Shown one piece after another: positions 9,046-17,606 of a DNA stretch of 46,149 nt. The notes beneath the pieces were generated by a model that was not told where the DNA came from, searched no databases, and saw only the letters and a program-made list of their open reading frames with translations. Source of the DNA: an uncultured SAR116 cluster alpha proteobacterium (GTDB lineage: Bacteria; Pseudomonadota; Alphaproteobacteria; Puniceispirillales; Puniceispirillaceae); the NCBI GenBank assembly GCA_902583715.1, contig CACHXC010000012.1:1-46149 (forward strand). The letters are read 5' to 3'. Numbering within the stretch: position 1 is the stretch's first letter; each line of letters starts with the position of its first letter. The position numbers and the translations under genes are program-made.

Positions 9046-10479
9046 ATGGAAGAGGGCCCGCCACAAAACATCGGTGAGAACACACCGTATTTCACGATCA
9101 GTGAATTGTCCAAAGCGATCAAAGCCACCGTTGAAGGGGCGTTTGAATTTGTCCGGGTGCGCGCAGAAATTTCTCGGCCAACCCGGGCAGCATCCGGGCA
9201 TCTTTACTTCACCTTGAAAGATGACCGGTCCACGCTGGCCGCGGTTTGTTGGAAAACAGTTGCGGGCAATCTGGCGATACAGCCAGAAGAAGGGTTAGAG
9301 GTGATAGCATCTGGCCGCCTGACGACTTTTGCCGGGCAATCAAAATATCAAATTGTCGTGTCGCAAATGGAAATTGCCGGTGAAGGGGCGTTGCTGAAAC
9401 AGCTGGAAGAGCGCCGTCGGCAATTGGCGGCTGAGGGCTTGTTTGACGCAGATCGAAAACAACCCATTCCCGCTATGCCAACCACAATTGGCGTTGTGAC
9501 CAGCCCGACAGGTGCGGTGATCCGCGATATTCTGCACCGATTAAGTGATCGTTTCGGGGTGCGGGTCTTGGTCTGGGGTACGCTGGTACAGGGCCAGTCT
9601 GCCGCTCCACAGGTGGCGACGGCCATCTATGGATTTGACAGCATGCCCCATGATGGCCCGTTGCCGCGCCCAGATGTGCTTATCGTTGCGCGCGGCGGTG
9701 GTGCTTTGGAAGATCTTTGGGCATTTAATGAAGAAGAAGTCGTGCGCGCTGTTGCCGCGTGCCAAATCCCGGTCATCTCAGCGATCGGTCATGAAACCGA
9801 TACCACCCTGATTGATTTTGCCGCTGATCTGCGCGCACCAACGCCAACAGCCGCCGCGGAAATGGCTGTGCCGGTAAAGTCTGAATTGGTTGCATTAATG
9901 GCGGAATTGGATGCGCGCCTTACCCGCGCCACGGCCAACAAAATCAATAATGCATCGCAACTGCTTACAATGGCAGAACGGGCGCTAAGTGACCCTGATG
10001 AATTTATCGCCCGGCGCGGCGAAATGTTGGATTATGCCGTGAGTGGTCTGGCCAATGGACTAGAACAATGGTTATCGGTGCGTGCTTTAAGGTTGTCAAA
10101 CGCGGCAGGACGTTTATATCCACCGGAACGCCAGATGGCCGAAGCCAAAGGCCGTTTATCGGAATTAAGCCTGCGCCTGACAAAATCAATGGCGATTGAT
10201 TTAGAACGCCGCCAACAGGCTGTAGAGCATGTCGGGCGGTTGCTTGATGCCAATTCATTTGAACGGGTGTTGGACCGTGGATTTGCTTTGGTGACTAATC
10301 AGCACGGGGTGCCGGTTAAACGATCGGCAGAACTGCCAACACATGCCAATGCGCTGGTCCGGTTTGCTGATGGTCAACGCCACGCAACGTTTGATAAAGA
10401 TACAGCCACCCCGCCAAGCCCGCGCCAGAAGACCAAGCCTGCAGCGCGGCATGATCAGCGTCAGGACGATTTATTCTAA
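9046..10479 (+). CDS. xseA: Exodeoxyribonuclease VII large subunit
   Basis: Large, catalytic subunit of ExoVII, which degrades single-stranded DNA in both directions. The N-terminal OB-fold (YFTISELSKAIKATVEG, then GHLYFTLKDD) binds DNA. The central catalytic region has VVTSPTGAVIRDILHRL, VARGGGALEDLWAFNEE and SAIGHETDTTLIDFAADLRA, all typical of XseA. A long helical region follows, and the conserved C-terminal RGFALV motif sits near residue 410. Length 477 is normal. The small subunit xseB is not in the window. The Shine-Dalgarno is weak. Convergent with the LpxL-like gene; two palindromes lie in the 52-bp gap. Confidence 0.97.
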   Translation: MEEGPPQNIGENTPYFTISELSKAIKATVEGAFEFVRVRAEISRPTRAASGHLYFTLKDDRSTLAAVCWKTVAGNLAIQPEEGLEVIASGRLTTFAGQSKYQIVVSQMEIAGEGALLKQLEERRRQLAAEGLFDADRKQPIPAMPTTIGVVTSPTGAVIRDILHRLSDRFGVRVLVWGTLVQGQSAAPQVATAIYGFDSMPHDGPLPRPDVLIVARGGGALEDLWAFNEEEVVRAVAACQIPVISAIGHETDTTLIDFAADLRAPTPTAAAEMAVPVKSELVALMAELDARLTRATANKINNASQLLTMAERALSDPDEFIARRGEMLDYAVSGLANGLEQWLSVRALRLSNAAGRLYPPERQMAEAKGRLSELSLRLTKSMAIDLERRQQAVEHVGRLLDANSFERVLDRGFALVTNQHGVPVKRSAELPTHANALVRFADGQRHATFDKDTATPPSPRQKTKPAARHDQRQDDLF

Positions 10480-10493
10480 GCCAAATAGAGTGT

Positions 10494-10528
10494 GGCGATC
10501 GCCGATTTTACAGCCGATAGACCATCGG
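10494..10528. terminator. Pair of palindromes in the xseA / acyltransferase convergent gap
   Basis: The short gap between two convergent genes holds a perfect 10-bp palindrome (GGCGATCGCC, 10494-10503) and a 5-bp-arm hairpin (CCGAT/ATCGG with a 5-nt loop, 10514-10528). Between them is GATTTTAC. Position suggests transcription ends here from either side, but there is no proper U-tract, so this is a weak terminator call. Confidence 0.3.
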
Positions 10529-10531
10529 TGA

Positions 10532-11428
10532 TCAGATGTCTTTGCCCCAGCGGCGGTGCGGCCAAAACCATTGATCTGGTTGCGCGGCAATCCATCTTGC
10601 AAGCTCTTGGTTAATCGCGGTTGCTACATGAAGAACAGCATCGTCTGAACTTGTTTGCGGCAGTGCAAGCGGTGCGGATATGGTCACCCGAAACCGACAT
10701 CCATCCAGCCGTTCGGTGCGCATAAACATAATCGGCACATTTTTTTTGATGGCGATTTTTATATGGCTGATTGAGGTTTGCGCAGGATGCCCAAAAAATG
10801 GCACGGCCATACCCTCACGCAATTGTTGATCAACCAAAAGGCACATCACTTGTTGTTTGCGCATGGCGATGACCATGCCCAGTGCCGCTTCGCGGCCTTT
10901 ACGATAAATATCGCCGCCATAATGTTTCTGCCGGCGCTCAAGCAGGCCAGCCAAAAGCGGGTTGTTCAGCGGGCGATAGATGGCCGCCACTTTTTTACCC
11001 ACTGATAGGGCGGCCAGTGGGCCAACTTCCCAATTGCCAATATGTGCCCCGATTAAAAACCCACCACCATGCAGGGCGTGCAAATGATCCAGTCCGACAA
11101 ATTCAACCCGGTTGGTTTTGACGAGTCGTCCGACATGGGGATATTCGCCCAATACGCGGCCAAGATTATTCCACATTTTTTTCAAGATGGCGGTTTGTGC
11201 TTGTTGATTAAGATGCGGCAGCGCAAGGGCAAGATTGCGCCGTGCCCGGGCTTGCCATGGGGTGAACGGGCCAATAAGTCCCAGAAAATAGCCTAAACCA
11301 GCACTGGCGATTGTGACCGGCAGTAAACGGGCAGTGAAAAATAGCAAAAACACGAGACCAGCTTCGATCGGCCAGATGAAAATGCGCCGCGCATATCGCC
11401 GGATGATTTTTACAACTGGATCTGCCAT
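10532..11428 (-). CDS. Lipid A biosynthesis acyltransferase, LpxL/HtrB-like
   Basis: Predicted inner-membrane acyltransferase that adds a secondary acyl chain to Kdo-lipid A precursor. The 298-residue product has an N-terminal hydrophobic anchor (about residues 15-50) and the acyltransferase catalytic motif HIGNWE (H-x4-E). YRPLNNP, DQQLREGMAVPFFG and the C-terminal QPDQWFWPHRRW are all characteristic of LpxL/LpxM proteins. It is the last gene of the leftward LPS operon; its ATG overlaps the lpxK stop by one base (TGATG). Which acyl position it uses cannot be told from sequence reading. Confidence 0.9.
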   Translation of the reverse strand: MADPVVKIIRRYARRIFIWPIEAGLVFLLFFTARLLPVTIASAGLGYFLGLIGPFTPWQARARRNLALALPHLNQQAQTAILKKMWNNLGRVLGEYPHVGRLVKTNRVEFVGLDHLHALHGGGFLIGAHIGNWEVGPLAALSVGKKVAAIYRPLNNPLLAGLLERRQKHYGGDIYRKGREAALGMVIAMRKQQVMCLLVDQQLREGMAVPFFGHPAQTSISHIKIAIKKNVPIMFMRTERLDGCRFRVTISAPLALPQTSSDDAVLHVATAINQELARWIAAQPDQWFWPHRRWGKDI

Positions 11429-12420
11429 CAGCTGTTCTGGTGGGCGTTGATGGCAGACGCAACATGCGTCAGCAAAGCCCCATCATCATCAAGTGCCAGC
11501 GCCACTGGCAAGACAACAATTCGTTCGCGCCATTGCGCGGGCAGGCGCACCCAATCTTTTTGCGTTGTGACCAATTGTGCCCCCAGACGCATGGCATCTT
11601 CCTGCAACCGTACCAAATCGGTCTCGCTGTAGGGGTGGTGATCGGCAAAGGCCAGATAATGCACAAGATTACAGCCAGCCTTGCGCAGAGTGGCAAAAAA
11701 TCGTTTTGGCTGTCCAATGCCGGCAAAGGCCAATACCGGCGTGCCGGAAAGTGCGTCAATGGTGGATGGGTCGGGCAATAAATTGGCGCTCAATTGCGTC
11801 AGGCTGGCAGGTAGCTTGGCCGCTATATTGGTTTCATCATCGCCATTGATCAGGGCGATATCCATTTGTTGCACGCCAGATGCCAGCGATACACGCAATG
11901 GGCCGGCGGGGATCAAAAAACCATTGCCGATGCCAACGCTCCCATCAAAAATGCCAATTGAGAATGTTTTGCTGATAAATGGGTTTTGCATACCATCATC
12001 CATCAAAATGACATCATGTAGCCCACGCAGGCTGATGACATGCGCCCCAGCAACCCGGTCCGGGGCCACCAGAACATCGCGGCTTTCGGCCAGCATCAGC
12101 GCCTCGTCACCACAATCATCAACGGTGTGTTGCGACGGATCAACCCATAAAGGGGCGCTTACCGCCGCCCCATAGCCGCGTATTAAAATAGCCGGGCGAT
12201 AACCAGCGGCACGCAACCCATCATATAAAAATGCAGTGACAGGGGTTTTGCCGGTTCCCCCAGCGGTTACATTGCCAATACAGATCACCGGCAATGCTGC
12301 CGTGCTTTGTGTGGCAAAATGATTACGTGTGGCACTGGCAAAAGCCCAAATGAGCGACAATGGCCATAATAAGACCGACATGATGCCGCGATGGTTCCAA
12401 AATTCAGGTGTTTTGATCAT
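11428..12420 (-). CDS. lpxK: Tetraacyldisaccharide 4'-kinase
   Basis: Phosphorylates the 4' position of the tetraacyl disaccharide to give lipid IVA, at the inner membrane. The P-loop is visible as GNVTAGGTGKTPV (about residues 49-61), preceded by a membrane-associated N-terminal helix and followed by LIRGYG and the DDGMQNP motif typical of LpxK. I chose the ATG at 12420 (MIKTPEFWNHRG), which matches family starts; a GTG at 12435 would add five residues without a Shine-Dalgarno. It lies between waaA (35 bp upstream) and the LpxL-like gene, giving a compact lipid A operon. Confidence 0.96.
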   Translation of the reverse strand: MIKTPEFWNHRGIMSVLLWPLSLIWAFASATRNHFATQSTAALPVICIGNVTAGGTGKTPVTAFLYDGLRAAGYRPAILIRGYGAAVSAPLWVDPSQHTVDDCGDEALMLAESRDVLVAPDRVAGAHVISLRGLHDVILMDDGMQNPFISKTFSIGIFDGSVGIGNGFLIPAGPLRVSLASGVQQMDIALINGDDETNIAAKLPASLTQLSANLLPDPSTIDALSGTPVLAFAGIGQPKRFFATLRKAGCNLVHYLAFADHHPYSETDLVRLQEDAMRLGAQLVTTQKDWVRLPAQWRERIVVLPVALALDDDGALLTHVASAINAHQNS

Positions 12421-12454
12421 TGTTACCGCGTTCACTCTGGCTGGTGAATATATG

Positions 12455-13741
12455 TCATTTGTCTGTGGTCAGAACATGGCCAATCGCGTGTGCCGCAACG
12501 CCAACGCGCTGATGCGCTATGGTAACATAATCTTTGGCCGCTGTGGCAAGTTTGGCGCGTCGTTTGGGGTCTTTTTCCAGCAGATAGATCTGTTTGGTTA
12601 GTGTTTCAGCATCACTGATGGTAAACACCGCGTTTGCGCCAGCTAGGCCATCAAATTCTGCCATATTCTTAAAAATATGCGCGCCGGTGAAAATCGGCAC
12701 GCCAAAGGCGGCAGGCTCCAATGGGTTATGCCCCCCAGCTGGTACCAATGAGCCTCCCAAAAAGACATAAGCGGCGAGGCTGAATAATGTGCCCATTTCG
12801 CCAAGGCTATCCATGATAAATATTTGTGTGTTTTGGTCAGGCATAGCGCCGTGACTGCGTTGCGGTGCCTGTCCGGCGAGCGCTGCGATTGAATCGCCAC
12901 GATGAGGATGGCGGGGGGCGATGATCGTCAGCCACCCAGCCCCAAGAATTTTGGCGGCATCAATAATGATTTGATCCTCGCCTTCATGTGTTGACGCCGC
13001 AAGAAACACGCGGCGACCGGCGGCGGCGTTGCGCAAAATTTGCTGTAACGCGGGATCTGGGGTTTGCGTGTCTGGTAGTTTTAGCGATCCAATCACCTCT
13101 ATCTGCGGCGCATTTTGCGTGGTGCCAATTAAACGGCGAAACTGTTCTGCCTGATCGGAATCAACCGGAAAAATTAGATCAGCGGCAGCAAATAGTTGTT
13201 TAGCAAATGCTGGGCGCTTCATCCATTTTGCCGCGGCTTTTTTCGATAATTGCGAAGATGCAAAAATCACCGGAATGCCAAATTGTTTGGAGCGCAGAAT
13301 AAGATTGGGCCAAAAATCAGACTCCATGAAAATGGCGGCAACGGGGCGCCAATGGGTCAAAAACTGATCGACAAAATCCGGGTGATCTAGTGGCTGCATC
13401 ACATGGCGCACCGGCATATAGGGGTGATCTGCCATGGCGGCCTGAATCACATCAAGGCCGGTGACGGTATTGGTGGTAAGTAAAAACTCATGATCGGGCA
13501 GATGGTCTGCAAGCGCCCGGGCCAGACGTAGGGCGGCCACCGTTTCACCAACGCTGACCCCATGCAACCAGATACGCCCTGTAACGTGCGGGTGTATTTT
13601 ATTGGCCGGTATGTCACTGCGCCCATAGCGTTCAAGCCGCCGGCTGGCCATTTCTTTGCCGCGGCGTGTGCGGTACCACAATATAAGTGGGATCAAAGGT
13701 CGGAGCAGCCGCCAGACCATATTATAGACTGACAAAACCAT
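12455..13741 (-). CDS. waaA: 3-deoxy-D-manno-octulosonic acid (Kdo) transferase
   Basis: Transfers Kdo from CMP-Kdo to lipid IVA. The 428-residue product has an N-terminal membrane anchor, then RIWLHGVSVGET carrying the conserved catalytic glutamate. A GT-B fold follows, with FMESDFWPN, FASSQLS and, in the C-terminal half, FLGGSLVPAGGHNPLEPA, the diagnostic Kdo-transferase signature. The ATG at 13741 overlaps the stop codon of the upstream acyltransferase (TGATG); a GTG one codon earlier is possible. No Kdo kinase or second Kdo transferase is seen nearby. Confidence 0.96.
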   Translation of the reverse strand: MVLSVYNMVWRLLRPLIPLILWYRTRRGKEMASRRLERYGRSDIPANKIHPHVTGRIWLHGVSVGETVAALRLARALADHLPDHEFLLTTNTVTGLDVIQAAMADHPYMPVRHVMQPLDHPDFVDQFLTHWRPVAAIFMESDFWPNLILRSKQFGIPVIFASSQLSKKAAAKWMKRPAFAKQLFAAADLIFPVDSDQAEQFRRLIGTTQNAPQIEVIGSLKLPDTQTPDPALQQILRNAAAGRRVFLAASTHEGEDQIIIDAAKILGAGWLTIIAPRHPHRGDSIAALAGQAPQRSHGAMPDQNTQIFIMDSLGEMGTLFSLAAYVFLGGSLVPAGGHNPLEPAAFGVPIFTGAHIFKNMAEFDGLAGANAVFTISDAETLTKQIYLLEKDPKRRAKLATAAKDYVTIAHQRVGVAAHAIGHVLTTDK

Positions 13742-14418
13742 CACCGGATTGCGTGCCCAGTAACAGCACTATCAATCATGTCCGCTTGCTCGTTCATGGT
13801 GGTTTCAATGGCTTTGCGCGCCGCTTCCAGCCCGGCTTTATCCAGTTTTTCGATGTGCATTGGCTGGCCCATGACAAATTGCCCACGAGCAAATGGTTTC
13901 GGGATAATCAACCGGTCCCATCCACTGGCCCGCCAATATCGGTCTACCGACCAGCACATTGGCACAATGGGTTTGCCTGCCATCTGCGCAATTGATACCG
14001 GGCCAGCCGCCAAAATACGGGCCGGGCCGCGCGGGCCGTCCGGGGTGATGGCAACTGAGTGCCCGTTATCAAGAACACGTTTTAATCCACGCAAGCCGGA
14101 TAGCGGGCTGCGGTTTGAACTGCCCCAAACTGTTTTGACGCCAAAACACCCAATGGCATGTGACATCATGCGGCCATCAGCATGCGGTGATTGTAACGCA
14201 AATAGGGGAAAGGCAGATGGCCATAACCATGGCATAGCAAGCAATCTTTCATGCCAGAATACCAAAACCACACCATCATTTTGGCGCAAGAGTTCTTTTA
14301 CATTCTGGTCTTTATGAGCGCGCCATCTCACCGTAACCATCAAGGCCGCAATAATGGCCCCGGCGGTCCAGCCGACCAATGCATTGCCTATTGCTGATCG
14401 TATGAGTTGTTTGATCAT
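13741..14418 (-). CDS. DUF374 family lysophospholipid acyltransferase-like protein
   Basis: A 225-residue protein of the LPLAT superfamily. It has an N-terminal membrane helix (about residues 12-30), the WHERLLAMPWL segment, and AITPDGPRGPARIL, which is diagnostic of DUF374 proteins. These proteins commonly sit next to waaA in alphaproteobacteria. Its exact reaction is not established to my knowledge; an acyl transfer in lipid A or phospholipid synthesis is the family-level inference. First recognised gene of the leftward LPS operon and coupled to waaA by a one-base stop/start overlap. No clear Shine-Dalgarno before the ATG. Confidence 0.85.
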   Translation of the reverse strand: MIKQLIRSAIGNALVGWTAGAIIAALMVTVRWRAHKDQNVKELLRQNDGVVLVFWHERLLAMPWLWPSAFPLFALQSPHADGRMMSHAIGCFGVKTVWGSSNRSPLSGLRGLKRVLDNGHSVAITPDGPRGPARILAAGPVSIAQMAGKPIVPMCWSVDRYWRASGWDRLIIPKPFARGQFVMGQPMHIEKLDKAGLEAARKAIETTMNEQADMIDSAVTGHAIR

Positions 14419-14679
14419 TGACTATATGCGCTTTCCCATGCGGCCAGTGCCCAAAGAGATTGATGCCCCCCGCGTTGGTTTTGTTCTAGGCCAAAATCCA
14501 TAAATAGAAAAGAGGCACCAGATCGCCCCGCAAGTGACGGCTATCAAACCAGCATGATTGATCGTTTGAATGATCAGCCGATTGCCGCTAGATTGGGGCG
14601 GCGGTCCCACGGCCAATGCCGCGCCATCCGGCCAGCCTTTGAAACCGATCAGTGACGGTGATCACTGGAGTAGAACTAT
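14419..14679. other. Intergenic region between divergent LPS genes
   Basis: This 261-bp gap must hold the promoters of the leftward DUF374-waaA-lpxK operon and of the rightward GT9 gene. A leftward open frame (14422-14616, TTG start, 64 residues) contains one good hydrophobic stretch but has no Shine-Dalgarno or ATG start, and I do not call it a gene. Close to the GT9 gene is an inverted repeat (14650-14667). No clear sigma70 hexamers stand out. Confidence 0.4.
14650..14667. promoter_or_regulatory. Inverted repeat before the GT9 gene
   Basis: CAGTGA, six bases, then TCACTG: perfect 6-bp arms ending 12 bp before the GT9 start codon and abutting its GGAG Shine-Dalgarno. It could be an operator or a small mRNA hairpin near the ribosome binding site. 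Function is inferred only from position. Confidence 0.3.
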
Positions 14680-15744
14680 ATGTCTGACTTGATTTCAACA
14701 CAGTCTTCACAAGCTAAACTGTTGGTCGTACAGCCACTTGTCGGCATTGGTGATATGATCTGGCACAAGCCGTGGATTGATTATCTTTGTTCGCGCAACC
14801 AAGTCATCTTGGCAACAAAGCCTAGCGTGCAGGCACCGGTTTTATTTGCTGAAACCGAAGGACTGATTGATATTTTACCGATTGACCGTTCGCAACGCGG
14901 CATGCGTGGCCGCCATGATGGTTGGCGCGGGTTTTGGCGGTTGGTTGCTGATTTCAAATTAACAGGTGCTGACCGCGCATTAATTTTGCATCACAGCCCG
15001 CGCTATGCCATGGCGGCCTATTTCGCTGGGCTGACATCACGTTGGGGTTATGGCATTGGGCGGCAAAGATTATGGGTGAACAAAGGACAATTTCTTGAAA
15101 AATCTGCGCGCAAAATGCACCCGATTGCCAAAATGCGCATATATGCCGCGCTGAATGAGTTTCCCATTGACCCTGTATGGCGGGTGAATATTACGTCTGC
15201 AGCCACGAAAGCGGCTGATGATTTCATGACGGCGCATAACATCGAAAGAGCCGCAGATATGCTGATTTTGGGTGTGGGTGCGATGGATGAAGACCGCTGT
15301 TGGCCCCTAGAAAAATTTGCTGAATTAATCGCTTTACTGGCGACAACGCGTCCGCATCTGATCTGCTGTTTGATGGGGGCGCCGTCAGAACGGCCGATCG
15401 TGCAAAAAATCATCGATCACCTGCCGTCGCACAATCGGGTGGTCAACGCCATCACTAAACTCGATGTAGGGATTGCCCTATTGGCACGTGCCGGCGGATT
15501 TGTAGGCAATGACTCAGGTTTGTTGAATCTGGCGGCGGCTTGTGGCACGCCAGCGCTTGGTATTTATGCACAAAGCCGGCCCCTTGACTACACGCCGAAT
15601 TTGCATGCTGTGGCTGTTGATGAGTCACTGATTGGCAAGCCCGGGCGAATCAAAACAATTACCGCGGCAGATGTATGTACGGCAATGCTGAATATGCTAG
15701 ACTTGCCAGCATCACAATTAGCTTCAGTAAAAACGGCCATGTGA
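14680..15744 (+). CDS. Glycosyltransferase family 9 (heptosyltransferase-like)
   Basis: A 354-residue member of the LPS heptosyltransferase superfamily. The N-terminus QPLVGIGDMIWHKPWIDYL matches the G-GD acceptor loop of GT9 enzymes, and the C-terminal half has GVGAMDEDRCWPLEKFAELI and GGFVGNDSGLLNLAAACGTP, the nucleotide-sugar binding region. It probably adds a heptose or similar sugar to the inner LPS core, but donor and acceptor cannot be read off. GGAG about 10 nt before the ATG is a fair Shine-Dalgarno. Next to the MsbA-like exporter and divergent from lipid A genes, consistent with an LPS role. Confidence 0.87.
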   Translation: MSDLISTQSSQAKLLVVQPLVGIGDMIWHKPWIDYLCSRNQVILATKPSVQAPVLFAETEGLIDILPIDRSQRGMRGRHDGWRGFWRLVADFKLTGADRALILHHSPRYAMAAYFAGLTSRWGYGIGRQRLWVNKGQFLEKSARKMHPIAKMRIYAALNEFPIDPVWRVNITSAATKAADDFMTAHNIERAADMLILGVGAMDEDRCWPLEKFAELIALLATTRPHLICCLMGAPSERPIVQKIIDHLPSHNRVVNAITKLDVGIALLARAGGFVGNDSGLLNLAAACGTPALGIYAQSRPLDYTPNLHAVAVDESLIGKPGRIKTITAADVCTAMLNMLDLPASQLASVKTAM

Positions 15745-15786
15745 TTTTGGTATGATTTTGGTGTGGTTTCAGCTTTAACAAAGCTG
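15742..15786 (+). repeat. 11-nt tandem repeat and hairpin between GT9 and ABC genes
   Basis: Starting at the GT9 stop codon, TGATTTTGGT(A/G) occurs twice in tandem (15742-15763). It is followed by a perfect 7-bp hairpin (CAGCTTT / AAAGCTG with a 3-nt loop, 15770-15786). The hairpin lacks a U-tract, so it is more likely a processing or stabilising structure than a terminator. Confidence 0.4.
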
Positions 15787-15827
15787 GGTAGCAGGCTAGA
15801 AATTGACGAATAAGGATAGTTTTGCCG

Positions 15828-17606
15828 ATGCGCGACACCCCTAAGTCATTGTCCAACAAGATCATCATGCGCCGCATTTGGCAGGGCTGGGTGGTGCCAT
15901 ATCTGCCGCGTTTGATCGGGGCGTTGCTATTGATGGCGTTGGTGGCGGGTACCGCCTCAGCCTATCCATTATTAACCAAATATATATTTAATGCGCTTGC
16001 CGATGGACGAGCGGCGGAAATCATCTGGCTGGCTCCCCCGGTCATCTTTGCTTTTGCGCTGGTGAAAGGGCTGGCGCTATTTGCCCAGACAGTGATGGTC
16101 AATGCACTGGCATTGCGCGTATCAACCGATTTGCAAAAAGATATGGCCAAGACTCTGATCAAAGCTGACTTAGAGACCATCAGCGGCGAACCCGCTGGGG
16201 TGTTTATGTCCCGCATTATGAATGATCTCAATTTGGTGCGCGAAGCGTTTGTCCGCTTGGCCAATAACCTGGTGCGCGATAGTCTGACAGTGATCGTTCT
16301 GGTGGGTGCCATGTTCTGGCTGGATTGGCTGATGGCGTTTGTTGTGCTTGCGGTGTACCCGTTGGCGATGCAACCGATTATCCGTATCGGCAACCGCCAA
16401 CGCAAAGCATCGGGTAATTTACAGACACATATGGAAGACGTCACGTCATTGCTGGCAGAAACCTTGCAAGGCACCCGTATGGTTAAGGCCTATCAGCTTG
16501 AAGATCAGGAAATTGGCCGGACGCGTGTGGCATTTGACGGCTTTTACCAGCGGCTTGTTGGGTTGCTGACCGGGCGTGCGAAAATTGATCCGATCCTAGA
16601 AATTGTTGGCGGTGTTGCAGTTGGCGGTGTCGTGGCATTGGCAAGTTGGCGTGTGGCACAAGGCGATATGCAGGTTGGTGATGTGATTGCTTTTATCACC
16701 ACGCTGATTTTATTGGTTCAGCCTGTGCGCGCCATTGGAACGCTAAATGCCGTGACAAATGAGGGCCTCGCTGCGGCGGAACGTATTTTGACCTTGCTTG
16801 ATACACCGCGGCAGGTCACCGACCGTGAAGGGGCGCAAGCTCTTGAGATCAAGACCGGCCAAATCTCCTTTGACGCTGTTGGATTTTCTTATGGTGGTGA
16901 TGCGGCGGCGCTGGATGATATTAATTTCAGCGTAAAGCCCGGACAAACTGTGGCGCTGGTTGGGCCAAGTGGTGCCGGCAAAAGCACCATTATAAATCTA
17001 CTGCCGCGGTTTTTTGACGTCACATCCGGACAGATTTTGATTGATGGCCAGACCATCAGTGATGTGACCCTTCACAGCCTGCGCGGTGCCATGGCATTGG
17101 TAAGCCAAGATGCGATTTTATTTGATGACACGGTTGCCGCAAATATCGCGTTTGGCAAAGCCAATGCCAGCCAAGACGAGATTGAAACAGCCGCTAAAGG
17201 GGCGGCGGCGCATGATTTTATCATGGCACTGCCCGGCGGCTATGACGCGCCTGTTGGGGCCATGGGCAATAGATTGTCAGGTGGCCAACGCCAGCGTATT
17301 TCCATTGCCCGGGCGTTGCTCAAAGATGCGCCCATCCTGCTTCTTGACGAAGCCACCGCCGCGCTTGATGCAGAATCTGAACGGCAGGTGCAAGAGGCGT
17401 TAACGCGTCTACAGGCTGGCCGGAGCACAATAGTGGTGGCGCATCGTCTGGCCACGGTGAGAGAGGCGGATCTGATTGTGGTGATGGATGCTGGACGGAT
17501 TGTTGAGACTGGGACGCATGACAGCTTGCTTGCCAAACCGGGGCATTATGCGCGGTTGTGTCAATTGCAATTTTTTGCTGATGATGTCACTCACGCCGCA
17601 AAATAG
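15828..17606 (+). CDS. MsbA-like ABC transporter (lipid A/LPS exporter)
   Basis: A half-size ABC exporter of about 592 residues: six membrane helices in the first 320 residues, then a nucleotide-binding domain. That domain has Walker A GPSGAGKST, the signature LSGGQRQRISIARALL, Walker B ILLLDEATAALD and the H-loop VVAHRLATVREAD. The family exports lipids, and position within an LPS block makes lipid A flipping (MsbA) the likely job. Other type IV exporters look similar, so the substrate is inferred. The ATG at 15828 is 11 nt from AAGGA; a TTG at 15822 has a better 5-nt spacing and cannot be excluded. The last 20 bp overlap the convergent phosphatase gene. Confidence 0.88.
   Translation: MRDTPKSLSNKIIMRRIWQGWVVPYLPRLIGALLLMALVAGTASAYPLLTKYIFNALADGRAAEIIWLAPPVIFAFALVKGLALFAQTVMVNALALRVSTDLQKDMAKTLIKADLETISGEPAGVFMSRIMNDLNLVREAFVRLANNLVRDSLTVIVLVGAMFWLDWLMAFVVLAVYPLAMQPIIRIGNRQRKASGNLQTHMEDVTSLLAETLQGTRMVKAYQLEDQEIGRTRVAFDGFYQRLVGLLTGRAKIDPILEIVGGVAVGGVVALASWRVAQGDMQVGDVIAFITTLILLVQPVRAIGTLNAVTNEGLAAAERILTLLDTPRQVTDREGAQALEIKTGQISFDAVGFSYGGDAAALDDINFSVKPGQTVALVGPSGAGKSTIINLLPRFFDVTSGQILIDGQTISDVTLHSLRGAMALVSQDAILFDDTVAANIAFGKANASQDEIETAAKGAAAHDFIMALPGGYDAPVGAMGNRLSGGQRQRISIARALLKDAPILLLDEATAALDAESERQVQEALTRLQAGRSTIVVAHRLATVREADLIVVMDAGRIVETGTHDSLLAKPGHYARLCQLQFFADDVTHAAK

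Noticed and set aside
14422-14616. 64-codon leftward frame before the DUF374 gene
   Set aside because: Only a TTG start, no ribosome binding site, and composition not like its neighbours; kept as an observation, not a gene.
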